The notes beneath the pieces were generated by a model. The model did no database searches. It saw only the letters and a program-made list of their open reading frames with translations, and was not told the origin of the DNA. Below are positions 8,449 to 17,559 of a stretch of 44,255 bases of DNA, one piece after another (position 1 is the stretch's first letter; each line of letters opens with the position of its first letter). The translations under genes were made by a program, and so were the position numbers. Origin of the DNA: Caldithrix sp. (GTDB taxonomy: Bacteria; Calditrichota; Calditrichia; Calditrichales; Calditrichaceae); assembly GCA_020720405.1 (NCBI GenBank), contig DYOS01000010.1, positions 1 to 44,255 of the forward strand, written 5' to 3'.

Positions 8449-11238
8449 ATGAAATTAAAATTGCTGGCCATGCTGATGCTTTATTCTGCCAATCCCGTTT
8501 TCGCCCAGGACAAAGACCGGGACAGTGATTTTCTATACCTGGGAAAAACATCAGCCATTGAGGACCGGGCGGCCGGAACCCATAATGCCGGAAATATCGG
8601 ACTTTTTTTTGAGAACAGGGGTAAACTTTACCCACGGCGGTTAAGCCAGGGGCCCTCCGGGGAATTTCCGATCAATAGCGGAAAACATTATATCTACCGC
8701 ATCAATCCCATGGTTGGCGTGCCCGGAAATGTTATCCAGGGCCGCTACACGGATAATGAAGAATGGGAAGCGGTCGGTGGTTACCACAACAGCGATTATA
8801 CAAAAATAGCCTTTAGCGATAATAACCGCACCTGGCCTTCCGGCGAATGGCCGGTTAAGGATGCCGCCGGCAACCCGGTAATTTTATCCGACCAGGATTC
8901 GTACTGCGTTTATGACGATGCCAACAACAGCGTTACAAAACTGGGTCTGCAGGTGGCTCAGACCGGTTACACCTATGGTGTAAAATTCGCTCAGAACATT
9001 CTCTTTTATAAATACGAGCTGACCAATAATGGTGAAAATGACCTGGACAGTCTGTACTTCAACCTGTACTGTGATATCGATATTGGCAACATCAGCGGTG
9101 GTGCCCCGGAGTATGCCGATGACAAAGTCGGGTTCAGCAAAGAACGGAATCTGCTCTATTTTTATGATAGCGGCTATTCTTCCGAGTGGCCTGGTAACAA
9201 AACCGGGCAGTTTGGTATTGCCCTGCTGCGCACCCCGCAGATCAACGGCTCGGAATTGGGTGCCACCGATATGCACTACAACCGGGAGGAGCATGATATC
9301 GACCGCGATGATATTCAATATGCCATCCTTTCCGGCGACACCAGTTTTCTCGGTATTCCCGAGTTGTTTGGCAATTTCTTTCACACCGGGTCGGGCCACG
9401 ACCTGCACTTCGATGATCTTTCCACCATCCCTTCGGCCGGTCTGGGCATTTTAGCCAATATCAGTTCCGGACCCTATGTCTTAAACCGCGGTGACACGCT
9501 GACTTTTTACACCGCCCTGATCGGGGCCGACAATAATGCCGAACTGCTTGAAACCCACGATATGGCTCTGAAAATTCTGAACCTGAATTTCAATATCAGT
9601 AAACCTCCGGCCACACCCGCCCTTTCCGCCGTTGCCGGCGATGGCAGGGTAACTCTTTTCTGGGATGATGCAGCCGAAGCATCGGTCGATAATTTTAGCG
9701 GTGAACAGGATTTTGAAGGTTATCGTCTTTACCGGAGTACAGATCAGGGTGTCCATTGGGATCAATATGACCGCAATGCGGATCCCAGCGTCGGGGTGGA
9801 TCCGGTGCCAATCGCCGATTACGATGTAAGCAACGAAATTGGTCTTGATTCCGGTCTGCGCTACAGCTTTATCGATTCCAATGTGACCAACGGATTCAAT
9901 TACTGGTACACGGTAACCTCCTATGACCGCGGCGACACTACGCTGGAAAGCCTGGAATCCGCCCGCGGCAATAACCTTGACGCAAAGAACCTGGCCTCGG
10001 TTATACCCTCCGCCTCAGCCATCGACCGGACGCCGGTCAGCAGCGGAGAAGTGGTGCATTCGGGCAGCGGCACCTCCAATTACCTGCTGAATGTAAAACC
10101 GCCTGACCTGGATTCGCTTGCCAGCCGAAGTTACGAGGTCAGCTTCAGCTATAATTACCGCAAAGACCATGGCCGGTTAAAAACCAGGGTGAGCATCGAA
10201 ATAACCGACTCAACCAAAACGCTGGCTGAAAATTACCAGATCAAATTCATTTCTCCCGAAAATCTTTACCTGATCAATCTGTCCACCGATCTGGAAATCG
10301 GCACCAATCCCAAGCGCTATCGTTCCGGCGCCAAATATACCCTGAATCCTGGTCTAAAGGTTGGTTTAACCGATCCGGATCCCAATGCACCGCCCGAAGA
10401 TCTGCCCAGGGCCGGGGATGTTATTTCGATCAATTTTGCCACCACTACCATCCGCAGCGACGGTGACACGGTTGTTGCCAGCCGGGCTTTTGATCTGAAT
10501 CAGCCCATGACCACCAGCGACGGCATCACCTATGCGCTGCAGGCGCCGGAGATGATCGGGCCGGTTATCCGGGTCAGCGGCAGCGATGCTTTTAACCTGG
10601 AGTTTTCGGTCAGTGATGAAAGCGCCATTATGGATGAGACTTATTTTCTGGCAGTTACTCCCGGCGGTTTCGAAGGCAGCCGGGGATTTATCGGGCTGCT
10701 GGTTCAGACTGCCGCCCTGGATACCGTAGCCCACCCGGATAGTCTTTTTAACAATGACACTTTTGACTTCAACGGGCTGACGGTCGGCGTCACTTTCCCG
10801 GATAATCAGCCGCCCGGCACCGGCAACATCTTTTCTGTGGAGACGGTTGTGCCGCGTAAACCTAATATTAAAGACCGCTATACTTTTAACATTCAGGGTG
10901 CCGCCGTCTCAAAACAGCAGCTTTCCCGGAAGATGGAAAATATAAAAGTAGTGCCCAATCCCTACCTCGTTTCATCGCTGTATGAAGAAGAATTCGGTGA
11001 GCTGCGCTATGAACCGGTGCGCCAGATCCGTTTTATAAACCTGCCCTCAAAATGCACCATCCACATTTTTTCCGTGGCCGGACAGCGCATAAAGAAGATT
11101 GAGCATGAGGCCAACAACGGGAGTGAAGCCTGGGATTTGCGTTCCGACGGCGGACGGGAAATCGCCCCGGGAGTTTATGTATTTGTAGTTAAATCGGCCG
11201 GCGGGGAATTCCTTGGCCGCTTTGCCGTGATAAAATAA
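8449..11238 (+). CDS. Large secreted Fn3-containing protein with divergent T9SS-type C-terminus
   Basis: A 929-residue protein with a signal peptide ending near PVFAQ (about residue 20) and an AGG just before the start. The N-terminal 380 residues are rich in Asp, Tyr and Gly and carry no motif I know. About 385-510 is a fibronectin type III-like domain (PATPALSAVAGDGRVTLFWDD, then EGYRLYRSTDQG). The last 85 residues resemble a T9SS C-terminal domain but in divergent form: VVPNPYLVSS, IHIFSVAGQRIKKI, GREIAPGVYVFVVKS and a final GRFAVIK. It follows the TonB receptor and precedes the PorV-like gene, and may be the receptor's surface partner, analogous in position to SusD. It is not homologous to SusD as far as I can see. 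Confidence 0.78.
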   Translation: MKLKLLAMLMLYSANPVFAQDKDRDSDFLYLGKTSAIEDRAAGTHNAGNIGLFFENRGKLYPRRLSQGPSGEFPINSGKHYIYRINPMVGVPGNVIQGRYTDNEEWEAVGGYHNSDYTKIAFSDNNRTWPSGEWPVKDAAGNPVILSDQDSYCVYDDANNSVTKLGLQVAQTGYTYGVKFAQNILFYKYELTNNGENDLDSLYFNLYCDIDIGNISGGAPEYADDKVGFSKERNLLYFYDSGYSSEWPGNKTGQFGIALLRTPQINGSELGATDMHYNREEHDIDRDDIQYAILSGDTSFLGIPELFGNFFHTGSGHDLHFDDLSTIPSAGLGILANISSGPYVLNRGDTLTFYTALIGADNNAELLETHDMALKILNLNFNISKPPATPALSAVAGDGRVTLFWDDAAEASVDNFSGEQDFEGYRLYRSTDQGVHWDQYDRNADPSVGVDPVPIADYDVSNEIGLDSGLRYSFIDSNVTNGFNYWYTVTSYDRGDTTLESLESARGNNLDAKNLASVIPSASAIDRTPVSSGEVVHSGSGTSNYLLNVKPPDLDSLASRSYEVSFSYNYRKDHGRLKTRVSIEITDSTKTLAENYQIKFISPENLYLINLSTDLEIGTNPKRYRSGAKYTLNPGLKVGLTDPDPNAPPEDLPRAGDVISINFATTTIRSDGDTVVASRAFDLNQPMTTSDGITYALQAPEMIGPVIRVSGSDAFNLEFSVSDESAIMDETYFLAVTPGGFEGSRGFIGLLVQTAALDTVAHPDSLFNNDTFDFNGLTVGVTFPDNQPPGTGNIFSVETVVPRKPNIKDRYTFNIQGAAVSKQQLSRKMENIKVVPNPYLVSSLYEEEFGELRYEPVRQIRFINLPSKCTIHIFSVAGQRIKKIEHEANNGSEAWDLRSDGGREIAPGVYVFVVKSAGGEFLGRFAVIK

Positions 11239-11410
11239 AATGGTTTGATGATACGCTGCCAGGTTTTGATTCTGAAAGCGGATCACTGCTAAATTTTTGC
11301 CGGCCAATGCAGTCGGTGGATTATGGCAAACAAAACCGGACATCGGGAAAAGCTGCTCCCGAAGGAACTATGGGAACTATGAAAAAAATGTGCCCTGCAC
11401 AGGAGTAATT

Positions 11411-12406
11411 ATGTCAGCCTGTCTGAAAAGATGGTTATTTTTTCTGCTGCTGCCGGCCATCGGCCTGGCCCAGAATCCAAATCTTGGTACAGCCGGAGCC
11501 CAGTTTCTGAAGATCCCGGTCGGCGCCGCTTCGGTCGGGCTGGGCGGGTCCTGCATTGGTCTGACCAGTGACGCTTCGGCCGTATTCTGGAATCCGGTCG
11601 GTATTTCTGCGGTGAAAAATAACTCTGTACATTTTTCGCATCTGCGCTGGTTCGGTATGTTTGATCTGAACAGTGTGGCCCTGGTGCATCATTTTGAGGG
11701 TATTGGTCACGTCGGTCTTGGTTTGGTCGTCTTCAGCACCGATAAAATGGAGATCACCACCGAAACCCAGCCCAACGGCAGCGGCCAGTTTTTTGATGCC
11801 CAGGACATGGCTTTCAGCCTGAGCTACAGCCGGTTTTTAACTTCAAATTTCAGCGCCGGTGTCAGCCTGAAATACATTTATCAGCGCATCTGGGATGAAA
11901 CAGCCGGCGGCGTGGCCTTTGACATCGGTACAAAATTCTTCACCGGCTATCATAATATTATCCTGGCTATGACCATGTCTAATTTTGGTCCAGACCTTCA
12001 GCTTGACGGTCCAAACCTGGCCATCAAACACGACGGTGACCCGTTTCTGAATAACCGGCTGACCCCGGCCCGTTACACCACCGATCCCTATGCTTTACCG
12101 CTTAATTTCCAGTTCGGGGTCACGGCGGATTTGTACCAGTCGCCGTTTTTCACTCTGCGCGCCGAGCTGGATGCGGTTCACCCCAACGACAATCTCGAAC
12201 ATTTGCAAATGGGCGGCGAGGCGTTGTTTTGGGGTCAACTGGTTCTGCGGGCCGGTTACAAATTCCGTGACGACGATGAAAAACTGAACCTTGGCGCCGG
12301 GATCAAAAGCTATCTGGGCACCTATCTGATCAAACTGGATTATGCCTATTCAATGTATGAAATACTGCCCGATGTCCATTTTATTTCGGCCGGCTTTGAG
12401 TTCTGA
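11411..12406 (+). CDS. PorV/PorQ-family outer-membrane beta-barrel protein
   Basis: A 331-residue protein. AGGAG at 11401-11405 fixes the ATG at 11411; an upstream in-frame start at 11297 has no such signal and would bury the signal peptide. The signal peptide ends near AIGLAQN. The mature N-terminus, LGTAGAQFLKIPVGAASVGLGG followed by SDASAVFWNPVGISAVK, is the PorV/PorQ (FadL-like 14-strand barrel) signature. PorV shuttles T9SS cargo from the pore to the attachment complex; many FCB genomes carry extra copies next to specific cargo. Here it immediately follows a likely T9SS cargo and the TonB receptor, so it may be a dedicated shuttle for this locus (inference). Confidence 0.82.
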   Translation: MSACLKRWLFFLLLPAIGLAQNPNLGTAGAQFLKIPVGAASVGLGGSCIGLTSDASAVFWNPVGISAVKNNSVHFSHLRWFGMFDLNSVALVHHFEGIGHVGLGLVVFSTDKMEITTETQPNGSGQFFDAQDMAFSLSYSRFLTSNFSAGVSLKYIYQRIWDETAGGVAFDIGTKFFTGYHNIILAMTMSNFGPDLQLDGPNLAIKHDGDPFLNNRLTPARYTTDPYALPLNFQFGVTADLYQSPFFTLRAELDAVHPNDNLEHLQMGGEALFWGQLVLRAGYKFRDDDEKLNLGAGIKSYLGTYLIKLDYAYSMYEILPDVHFISAGFEF

Positions 12407-12407
12407 T

Positions 12408-13967
12408 ATGCCTAAAACAATGCCGCCCGCACCTTACCGAAGTAAGACCAGAATTTCGAATCATCCATCATTATTGCTCAGCCTGCTGTTCCTATCGTTA
12501 TTTCTTTTACTCAACCGGGCGGAGGCTCAAATGACGGCACTGACCTGTCCGGAACCGGCCCTGATCAGCAGGCCGGTTACCTATCCGGAAATGGAAGCAT
12601 TTTTAGCCGGGCTGAATCAACCCGGTTTTATCACCATACAACCTGAAGGGCAGAGTCACCAGAACCGGAATATTTATTCAGTCCGCTTATACCGGGGCAA
12701 AGACCAGCCGCGCTACCGTCTGTTGCTTTATGCCCAGCAGCATGGCAATGAGCCGGCCGGGAAAGATGCCCTGCTTTTTCTTCTTCGTAACTTTTCTGAA
12801 AATCCTACTCTGCTGCCGGCGGATACGGAGCTTTGGCTGATGCCCATGATCAATCCCGACGGCGCCGCAGCGGATACCCGGCGCAACGCGGCCGGTGCGG
12901 ATCTGAACCGGGATCATCTGAGCCTCGACCAGCCGGAAACCCGGGCTTTGTATCAGCTGGTGCGCCGGGTTCGGCCGCATATTGCCATCGATTGCCACGA
13001 GTTTGTCCGCGACAGCGAAGACTATGCCTCCATGGGCTGGCTGGAGTGGCCGCAGATTATGATGGACACCGCCAATAACCCGTTTTTCCCGGCCGATATT
13101 TACAAAATGGGATTGGAGTGGTGTCAGACCATTGCCCAACCGCTGGACGCAAAAGGAATAAATTATACACGCTATTATGTCGGCGGCGTCCCGCCGGATG
13201 AGGAGCAGCGCTTCAGCGCCCCGGATCTGGATGATGCCCGCAACGGAATTGGTGCGTTTGGCGGTTTGTCGTTTATCATCGAATCGGGTGTGCGGCGTTC
13301 CCGGCCCGATCCAAATGCCGATCTTGGATTGCGGGTACAAGCCTATCTGGCCATTTTTGATGAGTTTTTTTTTAATAAAACGCTGATAAAAAAAAGCCTG
13401 AAAATGCTGGAAAAAACGGGTGACACCCGGACCCTGCCCGATTTTGTCCCGACCAATTATTTTTGGGCCAACCGTGATTTTAAAATTTCAGAAGTAAAGG
13501 TGATCGAAACGCAGAACAACCGGGAGAGGTCCATTGCTACAGCTAATTTCATGACCGATCTGGTTTGCAAAAACAGTGTCACCCGACCGGCAGCCTATCT
13601 GGTCGATGCCCAAAATGCCGGACCGTTTAAAAACCTGCTCGACCGGCATCAGATTGATTATCAGATCATCAAATCAGACACTTCTATTGAAATCGAATCT
13701 GCCCGGCTGATCCGTTTTGAAGATTATACCGATTCGGTTTACAACCGCTATGCCGACCGGGTTCTGGTTTCCCGTCTGCCAAATTCAGAAAAAACCTTCC
13801 GGCCTGGTTCATTGCTTATTCCGGCCGACGGCTCCCAGGCGCGGCGGGTCATCCTGCTGCTTGAGCCAAACCAGATGTACGGTTTGTATCAATATCCCCA
13901 ATACCGCCAACTGATCGACACCAGCGGTGTTCTGCCGGTTCACCGTCTGCTGCAAAAACAAGAATGA
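12408..13967 (+). CDS. Exported M14-family zinc carboxypeptidase
   Basis: The ATG at 12408 lies one base after the TGA of the previous gene, which favours it over an in-frame ATG 66 bp upstream inside that gene. This gives 519 residues with a long signal-anchor segment (about 20-40, ending AEAQ). M14 zinc ligands are H112 and E115 in QQHGNEPAG and H197 in AIDCHEF. Substrate-binding residues appear as NPDGAAADTRRNAAGADLNRD (149-169), and FIIESGVRRSR carries the catalytic Glu. The C-terminal 200 residues are an extra domain I do not recognise. The enzyme would trim C-terminal residues from peptides, or amides from a backbone, outside the inner membrane. It overlaps the next gene by 4 bp and is clearly part of this peptidase set. 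Confidence 0.85.
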   Translation: MPKTMPPAPYRSKTRISNHPSLLLSLLFLSLFLLLNRAEAQMTALTCPEPALISRPVTYPEMEAFLAGLNQPGFITIQPEGQSHQNRNIYSVRLYRGKDQPRYRLLLYAQQHGNEPAGKDALLFLLRNFSENPTLLPADTELWLMPMINPDGAAADTRRNAAGADLNRDHLSLDQPETRALYQLVRRVRPHIAIDCHEFVRDSEDYASMGWLEWPQIMMDTANNPFFPADIYKMGLEWCQTIAQPLDAKGINYTRYYVGGVPPDEEQRFSAPDLDDARNGIGAFGGLSFIIESGVRRSRPDPNADLGLRVQAYLAIFDEFFFNKTLIKKSLKMLEKTGDTRTLPDFVPTNYFWANRDFKISEVKVIETQNNRERSIATANFMTDLVCKNSVTRPAAYLVDAQNAGPFKNLLDRHQIDYQIIKSDTSIEIESARLIRFEDYTDSVYNRYADRVLVSRLPNSEKTFRPGSLLIPADGSQARRVILLLEPNQMYGLYQYPQYRQLIDTSGVLPVHRLLQKQE

Positions 13968-15643
13968 ACCAGCCGTTTTATTATACCCGGTTGTTTCAGC
14001 TCTGGCTGGTGCTGCTGCTTTACCTTCCCGTTCCGGAAAAACTACCGGCCCAGGGTTCGGTACTGCTGGTCGGTGGAGGTTCCGAAGATGCCAATACCTG
14101 GTCCGACCGGCCTTTTAGCTGGATGGTCAGCCAGGCCGATTCCGGGAAAATCATCAATATCGATGTCGATGCCGCCACACCCTGGTATGCTTCCTATTTC
14201 CGCTGGCTGGGCGCCGATCCGGCCAGTCATCATCTGCAGATTGCCAGCCGTACGGCAGCCAACGATTCCGCCGTTTACCGCGAGCTGATCAGCGCCAGCG
14301 GCATTTTTATTGAAGGCGGTGATCAATGGGATTATATCGAAACCTGGAAAAATACTTTGGTCAGTCAGGCTCTGCAGGAGATCTTTGACCGGGGCGGCGT
14401 AATCGGCGGAACCAGCGCCGGGCTGGCTGTTTTGGGTGAAGTGGTGTTTGATGCCCGCTTCGGAACGGCGGATCCCAAAAATGTTGCTTACGATCCATAC
14501 AATTCACGGGTCAGTTTTACAGATGATTTTCTTATGGTCTTACCCGGCATCCTGACCGATTCTCATTTTCAGGCCCGGGGGCGTTTGGGCCGGCTGATTC
14601 CCATGCTGGCCCGGCGTATTGTGGATTATAATCAGCCCAATCTGACCGCCATCGGCGTCGATGAGGAAATGGCTTTAGGCATAGATCAGAAAGGTCTGGC
14701 CACGGCTTTTGGCAATTCATCCGTTACCATTTTGTACGCCGGAGCCGGGAGCCAGATCAATTGCCGGCCGGGAATCCCCGTTTCATTTACCTCCATCGGC
14801 TGTGATATTCTGCTGCATGAAGCTGTTTATGATTTGAACACCAAAACTTTAATCGACTCCGGTATTTATTTAAAAGCTGCCCGGCCGGCACAGATCCAGC
14901 CCATACCAGCCGAAACGATTCTGCTTGAGGGCAGTATGGAGGAGACGGCCGATAAGGGTGAAATCCGCATCAGCGGGTTAACCGGCAATCCGGAAAACTG
15001 GTGGCAGAATGGTTTGCAGGCCGTTCCCGGAACCAGCCAGTTACCAGGTGCGGTACTGATTCCAAAACTATGGCATGAGGCTGACTTTTACCCCAACCGG
15101 ATCAGTGGCGGTTTACTCGGCGCCGCTTTGCACCCGGGATTTTTTGCCATATTCCTTGATGATTCAAGCCGGGTCACGGTCACTGAAGATGGGAAACTTA
15201 GTACGGAGGGCATTTGCTACCTACTGGAAAGCCCGGATGCAAGGTTTACCGGTAAAAACCAATTTGGCATCCCCGGAATGATCGGCGGGAAAATACAGGT
15301 ACTGGCTGACGGTGACCGTTTTGATCTGCTTTCCGGTCAGGCTGCTTTGGCCATACCACAGAACGTTCAACCAAAACCAGCCGGATTCAGACTGAACCAC
15401 TGCGCCCCAAATCCCTTTAATAACAGCTTTGTCATCGAATTTGAATTACCCGAACCCGGTCAGATTGAGATTGCAGTTTTTAACAGTATTGGTCAGAAAA
15501 TACAACGGGTGATGCCATCTTATTTCCAGGCCGGTTCAAACCGTTTATTCTATCCGGCGGATAATCTTTCTTCCGGCGTCTATTTTCTGCGGCTGAGCTT
15601 TAAGGAGCAGAGCAGGATGTTCAAACTTGTCCATTTGAAGTAA
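13964..15643 (+). CDS. Surface cyanophycinase-like protein fused to a T9SS sorting domain
   Basis: A 559-residue protein with a signal peptide (about 1-30, ending LPAQG). Residues 32-290 are a second S51/cyanophycinase domain: IFIEGGDQWDY (114-124), nucleophile motif GGTSAGLAVLGE with Ser151, and TDSHFQARGRLGRL (198-211) with His201. The usual Gln of DQHF is Ser here, and RGRLGRL is kept. A middle region (300-460) of unknown beta structure leads to a T9SS type A domain (about 470-559: NHCAPNPFNNSF, AVFNSIGQKIQRV, SSGVYFLRLSF). So a cyanophycinase fold is displayed outside the cell. It starts within the carboxypeptidase stop (ATGA). Whether it cuts cyanophycin or a related isopeptide is unknown. 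Confidence 0.82.
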   Translation: MNQPFYYTRLFQLWLVLLLYLPVPEKLPAQGSVLLVGGGSEDANTWSDRPFSWMVSQADSGKIINIDVDAATPWYASYFRWLGADPASHHLQIASRTAANDSAVYRELISASGIFIEGGDQWDYIETWKNTLVSQALQEIFDRGGVIGGTSAGLAVLGEVVFDARFGTADPKNVAYDPYNSRVSFTDDFLMVLPGILTDSHFQARGRLGRLIPMLARRIVDYNQPNLTAIGVDEEMALGIDQKGLATAFGNSSVTILYAGAGSQINCRPGIPVSFTSIGCDILLHEAVYDLNTKTLIDSGIYLKAARPAQIQPIPAETILLEGSMEETADKGEIRISGLTGNPENWWQNGLQAVPGTSQLPGAVLIPKLWHEADFYPNRISGGLLGAALHPGFFAIFLDDSSRVTVTEDGKLSTEGICYLLESPDARFTGKNQFGIPGMIGGKIQVLADGDRFDLLSGQAALAIPQNVQPKPAGFRLNHCAPNPFNNSFVIEFELPEPGQIEIAVFNSIGQKIQRVMPSYFQAGSNRLFYPADNLSSGVYFLRLSFKEQSRMFKLVHLK

Positions 15644-16125
15644 AAACAGAAATGGTTTAATCGAAACCGCCTGCATACAGAAAACAATTCAATATCATTT
15701 ACTTGTTTTGTCCTTTGCCTCATTAAAATATAAGAAACCTTTGCAGAATATCCCGATTTGTCATTCTTCTCCCGGCCATGCGGGAGAAGAATCTGTTAAG
15801 CCCGTAAATAGGGGATAATTCCCGCCCAGAGTGGCATCAATTTGACAGACCAGGGGATATATAAAGGTTTCTAATAGATACAACCTGGTATTAAAAAAAC
15901 GATTCGATATCAATTATTTCCCTTTCCCTTTTCGGCAATGGGATATAATCAAAGATGAATGCCATCCAAACTGTTGCTTCAATAACTCACCCTGCCTAAA
16001 CCGGAAGGGTACTACATATAAAAGAGGTAACCGATAATTCACGCAGTTTTTTCTCCAAAAACTTGACCGGCATCAAAAATTTAGGGCAATCAAAATTTTA
16101 CAAACTCAGACTTAAATCTTAGATT
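15644..16125. other. 480-bp spacer, no gene
   Basis: There is no plausible coding frame here. The spacer separates the peptidase locus from the NRPS-accessory genes and is clearly richer in A/T than the genes around it. It contains the MITE-like element described separately (15733-15872) and a short GGTTT...AAACC repeat just after the preceding stop. I see no convincing promoter or tRNA; a TTGACC at 16063-16068 has no good -10 at the right distance. Confidence 0.6.
15733..15872. repeat. MITE-like element with terminal inverted repeats and central palindrome
   Basis: The ends are perfect 10-bp inverted repeats, AGAAACCTTT (15733-15742) and AAAGGTTTCT (15863-15872). The similarity continues inward imperfectly through ATATCCC and TGTCA. 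In the middle lies a perfect 12-bp hairpin, ATTCTTCTCCCG (15763-15774) and CGGGAGAAGAAT (15781-15792), with a GCCATG loop. Length is 140 bp with no coding capacity. This is the form of a non-autonomous mobile element or REP/MITE family. No clear target-site duplication is seen. Confidence 0.6.
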
Positions 16126-16134
16126 GTGATTGCC

Positions 16135-17559
16135 ATGAAAAACACTATTCAAAAAGATATTACAACTACATCCGAAGCAGAGCTGTCAACCAGCCCGGCT
16201 AAACTGTTCAACCGTGATTACATTCTGCTTTGGCAGGGTCAGTTCGTCAGCAAAATGGGCTCACAGGTCTATTCGATTGTGATTGCCCTGTGGCTGAAAC
16301 AAATCACCGACTCAGGTTCGCTGGTCGGCTTGTTTTTTATGCTTTCCGCCCTGCCGGTGGTTTTATTCGGTGCGCTGGGCGGGGCATTTGCCGACCGCTT
16401 TTCGCGGAAACAGATTATCGTTCTGAGCGATGTGGTTAACGGTCTGTTGATAACTACCTTAGGTGTCCTGCTCTTTATCCTGCCGGCCAAGTCCCCGGCT
16501 GTTCTGATCAGCGTCTTTGTGGTAGCTATTCTTGTTTCAACGGTCAATGCCTTCTTCGGGCCGGCCATTTCCGCCTCTATCCCCGACCTCGTTCCAAAGA
16601 AAATGATAGCCGGCGCCAATTCCATGGGTCAGCTTTCGGATAAAATATCCGTCTTTTTCGGTCAGGGTTTTGGCGTGCCTTTGCTGAGCCTGCTCGGTAT
16701 GCCGGTACTGGTCGTTGCCAACGGAATCACCTACCTGGTTTCTGCCTTCAGCGAATCTTTCATCCGCATTCCGCAGATCATCCCGGAAGGGGTTAAATCC
16801 ATCGGTGAATATATGCGTACCTTCCGGGCCGACCTGCGGGAAGGTGTTGACTATATTTTTGGGAACAGCGGACTGACCAGGCTGCTTTTAGTTTCCGTTG
16901 TTCTCAATTTCTTCACCATGCCGGTGATTGTTCTGCTCATATTTTATGTCCAGGATTTCCTAAAGGTATCCGCCAACTGGTACGGCCCGCTGTTGGCTAT
17001 TTATGGCTTCGGCGCCCTGGCCGGATATACCCTGGTCGGCCTGATCAGGGTTACCGGAAAACTGCGCCAGAGATTATTGCCGGCTTTTATGATCGCCGAA
17101 TCAGCAGGTTATGTTTTTCTCAGCCAGATTCACAGCCCGGTTCTGGCCGCTATTTTATTCTTTGCCGGCGGTGCGATGAGCGGTTTTATCATGATCAACA
17201 TCATGACCCTGCTCCAATTATCTACACCAAGCAAAATCCGCGGTCGGGTGTTCGGAACCCTTTCTACAATTTCCGGCAGTGTAGCGCCGATTGGTATGGG
17301 TTTGGGCGGCTTAATTTATGATTTAGCTAACAAAGATATCAGCCTTATTTACTTATCTTGCGGCTTAATCATGATTGTCCTGATCAGCATTCTGACTGCT
17401 GACCGGAACTTCAAAAAATATATCGGTTATGAACTGGAAGATGAATGGGAAGAAACAGGCTTTAATTATAATGTCCGTTATGTTAAGCAGGAAGAAATCC
17501 CTTCCTACAAAGACCTTCTGGATGAAAATAAATTTAAAAAACCATGGAGTGAACTATGA
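16135..17559 (+). CDS. MFS exporter (MFS_3/EntS-like)
   Basis: A protein of about 474 residues with 12 predicted transmembrane helices. An in-frame GTG at 16126 is an alternative start; neither has a clear Shine-Dalgarno. The N-terminal [25 protein letters not shown] and the loop [12 protein letters not shown] between helices 2 and 3 are typical of the MFS_3 branch that includes enterobactin exporters. The C-terminal 70 residues are a hydrophilic cytoplasmic tail ([12 protein letters not shown]...). The stop overlaps the ATG of the MbtH gene (ATGA), so the two are translated together. In this setting it most likely exports a non-ribosomal peptide or related small molecule; substrate is inferred. 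Confidence 0.85.
   Translation: MKNTIQKDITTTSEAELSTSPAKLFNRDYILLWQGQFVSKMGSQVYSIVIALWLKQITDSGSLVGLFFMLSALPVVLFGALGGAFADRFSRKQIIVLSDVVNGLLITTLGVLLFILPAKSPAVLISVFVVAILVSTVNAFFGPAISASIPDLVPKKMIAGANSMGQLSDKISVFFGQGFGVPLLSLLGMPVLVVANGITYLVSAFSESFIRIPQIIPEGVKSIGEYMRTFRADLREGVDYIFGNSGLTRLLLVSVVLNFFTMPVIVLLIFYVQDFLKVSANWYGPLLAIYGFGALAGYTLVGLIRVTGKLRQRLLPAFMIAESAGYVFLSQIHSPVLAAILFFAGGAMSGFIMINIMTLLQLSTPSKIRGRVFGTLSTISGSVAPIGMGLGGLIYDLANKDISLIYLSCGLIMIVLISILTADRNFKKYIGYELEDEWEETGFNYNVRYVKQEEIPSYKDLLDENKFKKPWSEL

Noticed and set aside
8884-9408. 174-codon minus-strand frame inside the 929-residue secreted protein
   Set aside because: The secreted protein is continuous in its own frame with a signal peptide and domains at both ends; the antisense frame has no start signal.
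12687-13340. 217-codon minus-strand frame inside the M14 gene
   Set aside because: The plus strand carries all M14 zinc ligands through this stretch; the antisense frame shows no known motif.
16063-16090. TTGACC as a possible -35 before the MFS gene
   Set aside because: At 17-18 bases downstream there is no acceptable -10 hexamer.
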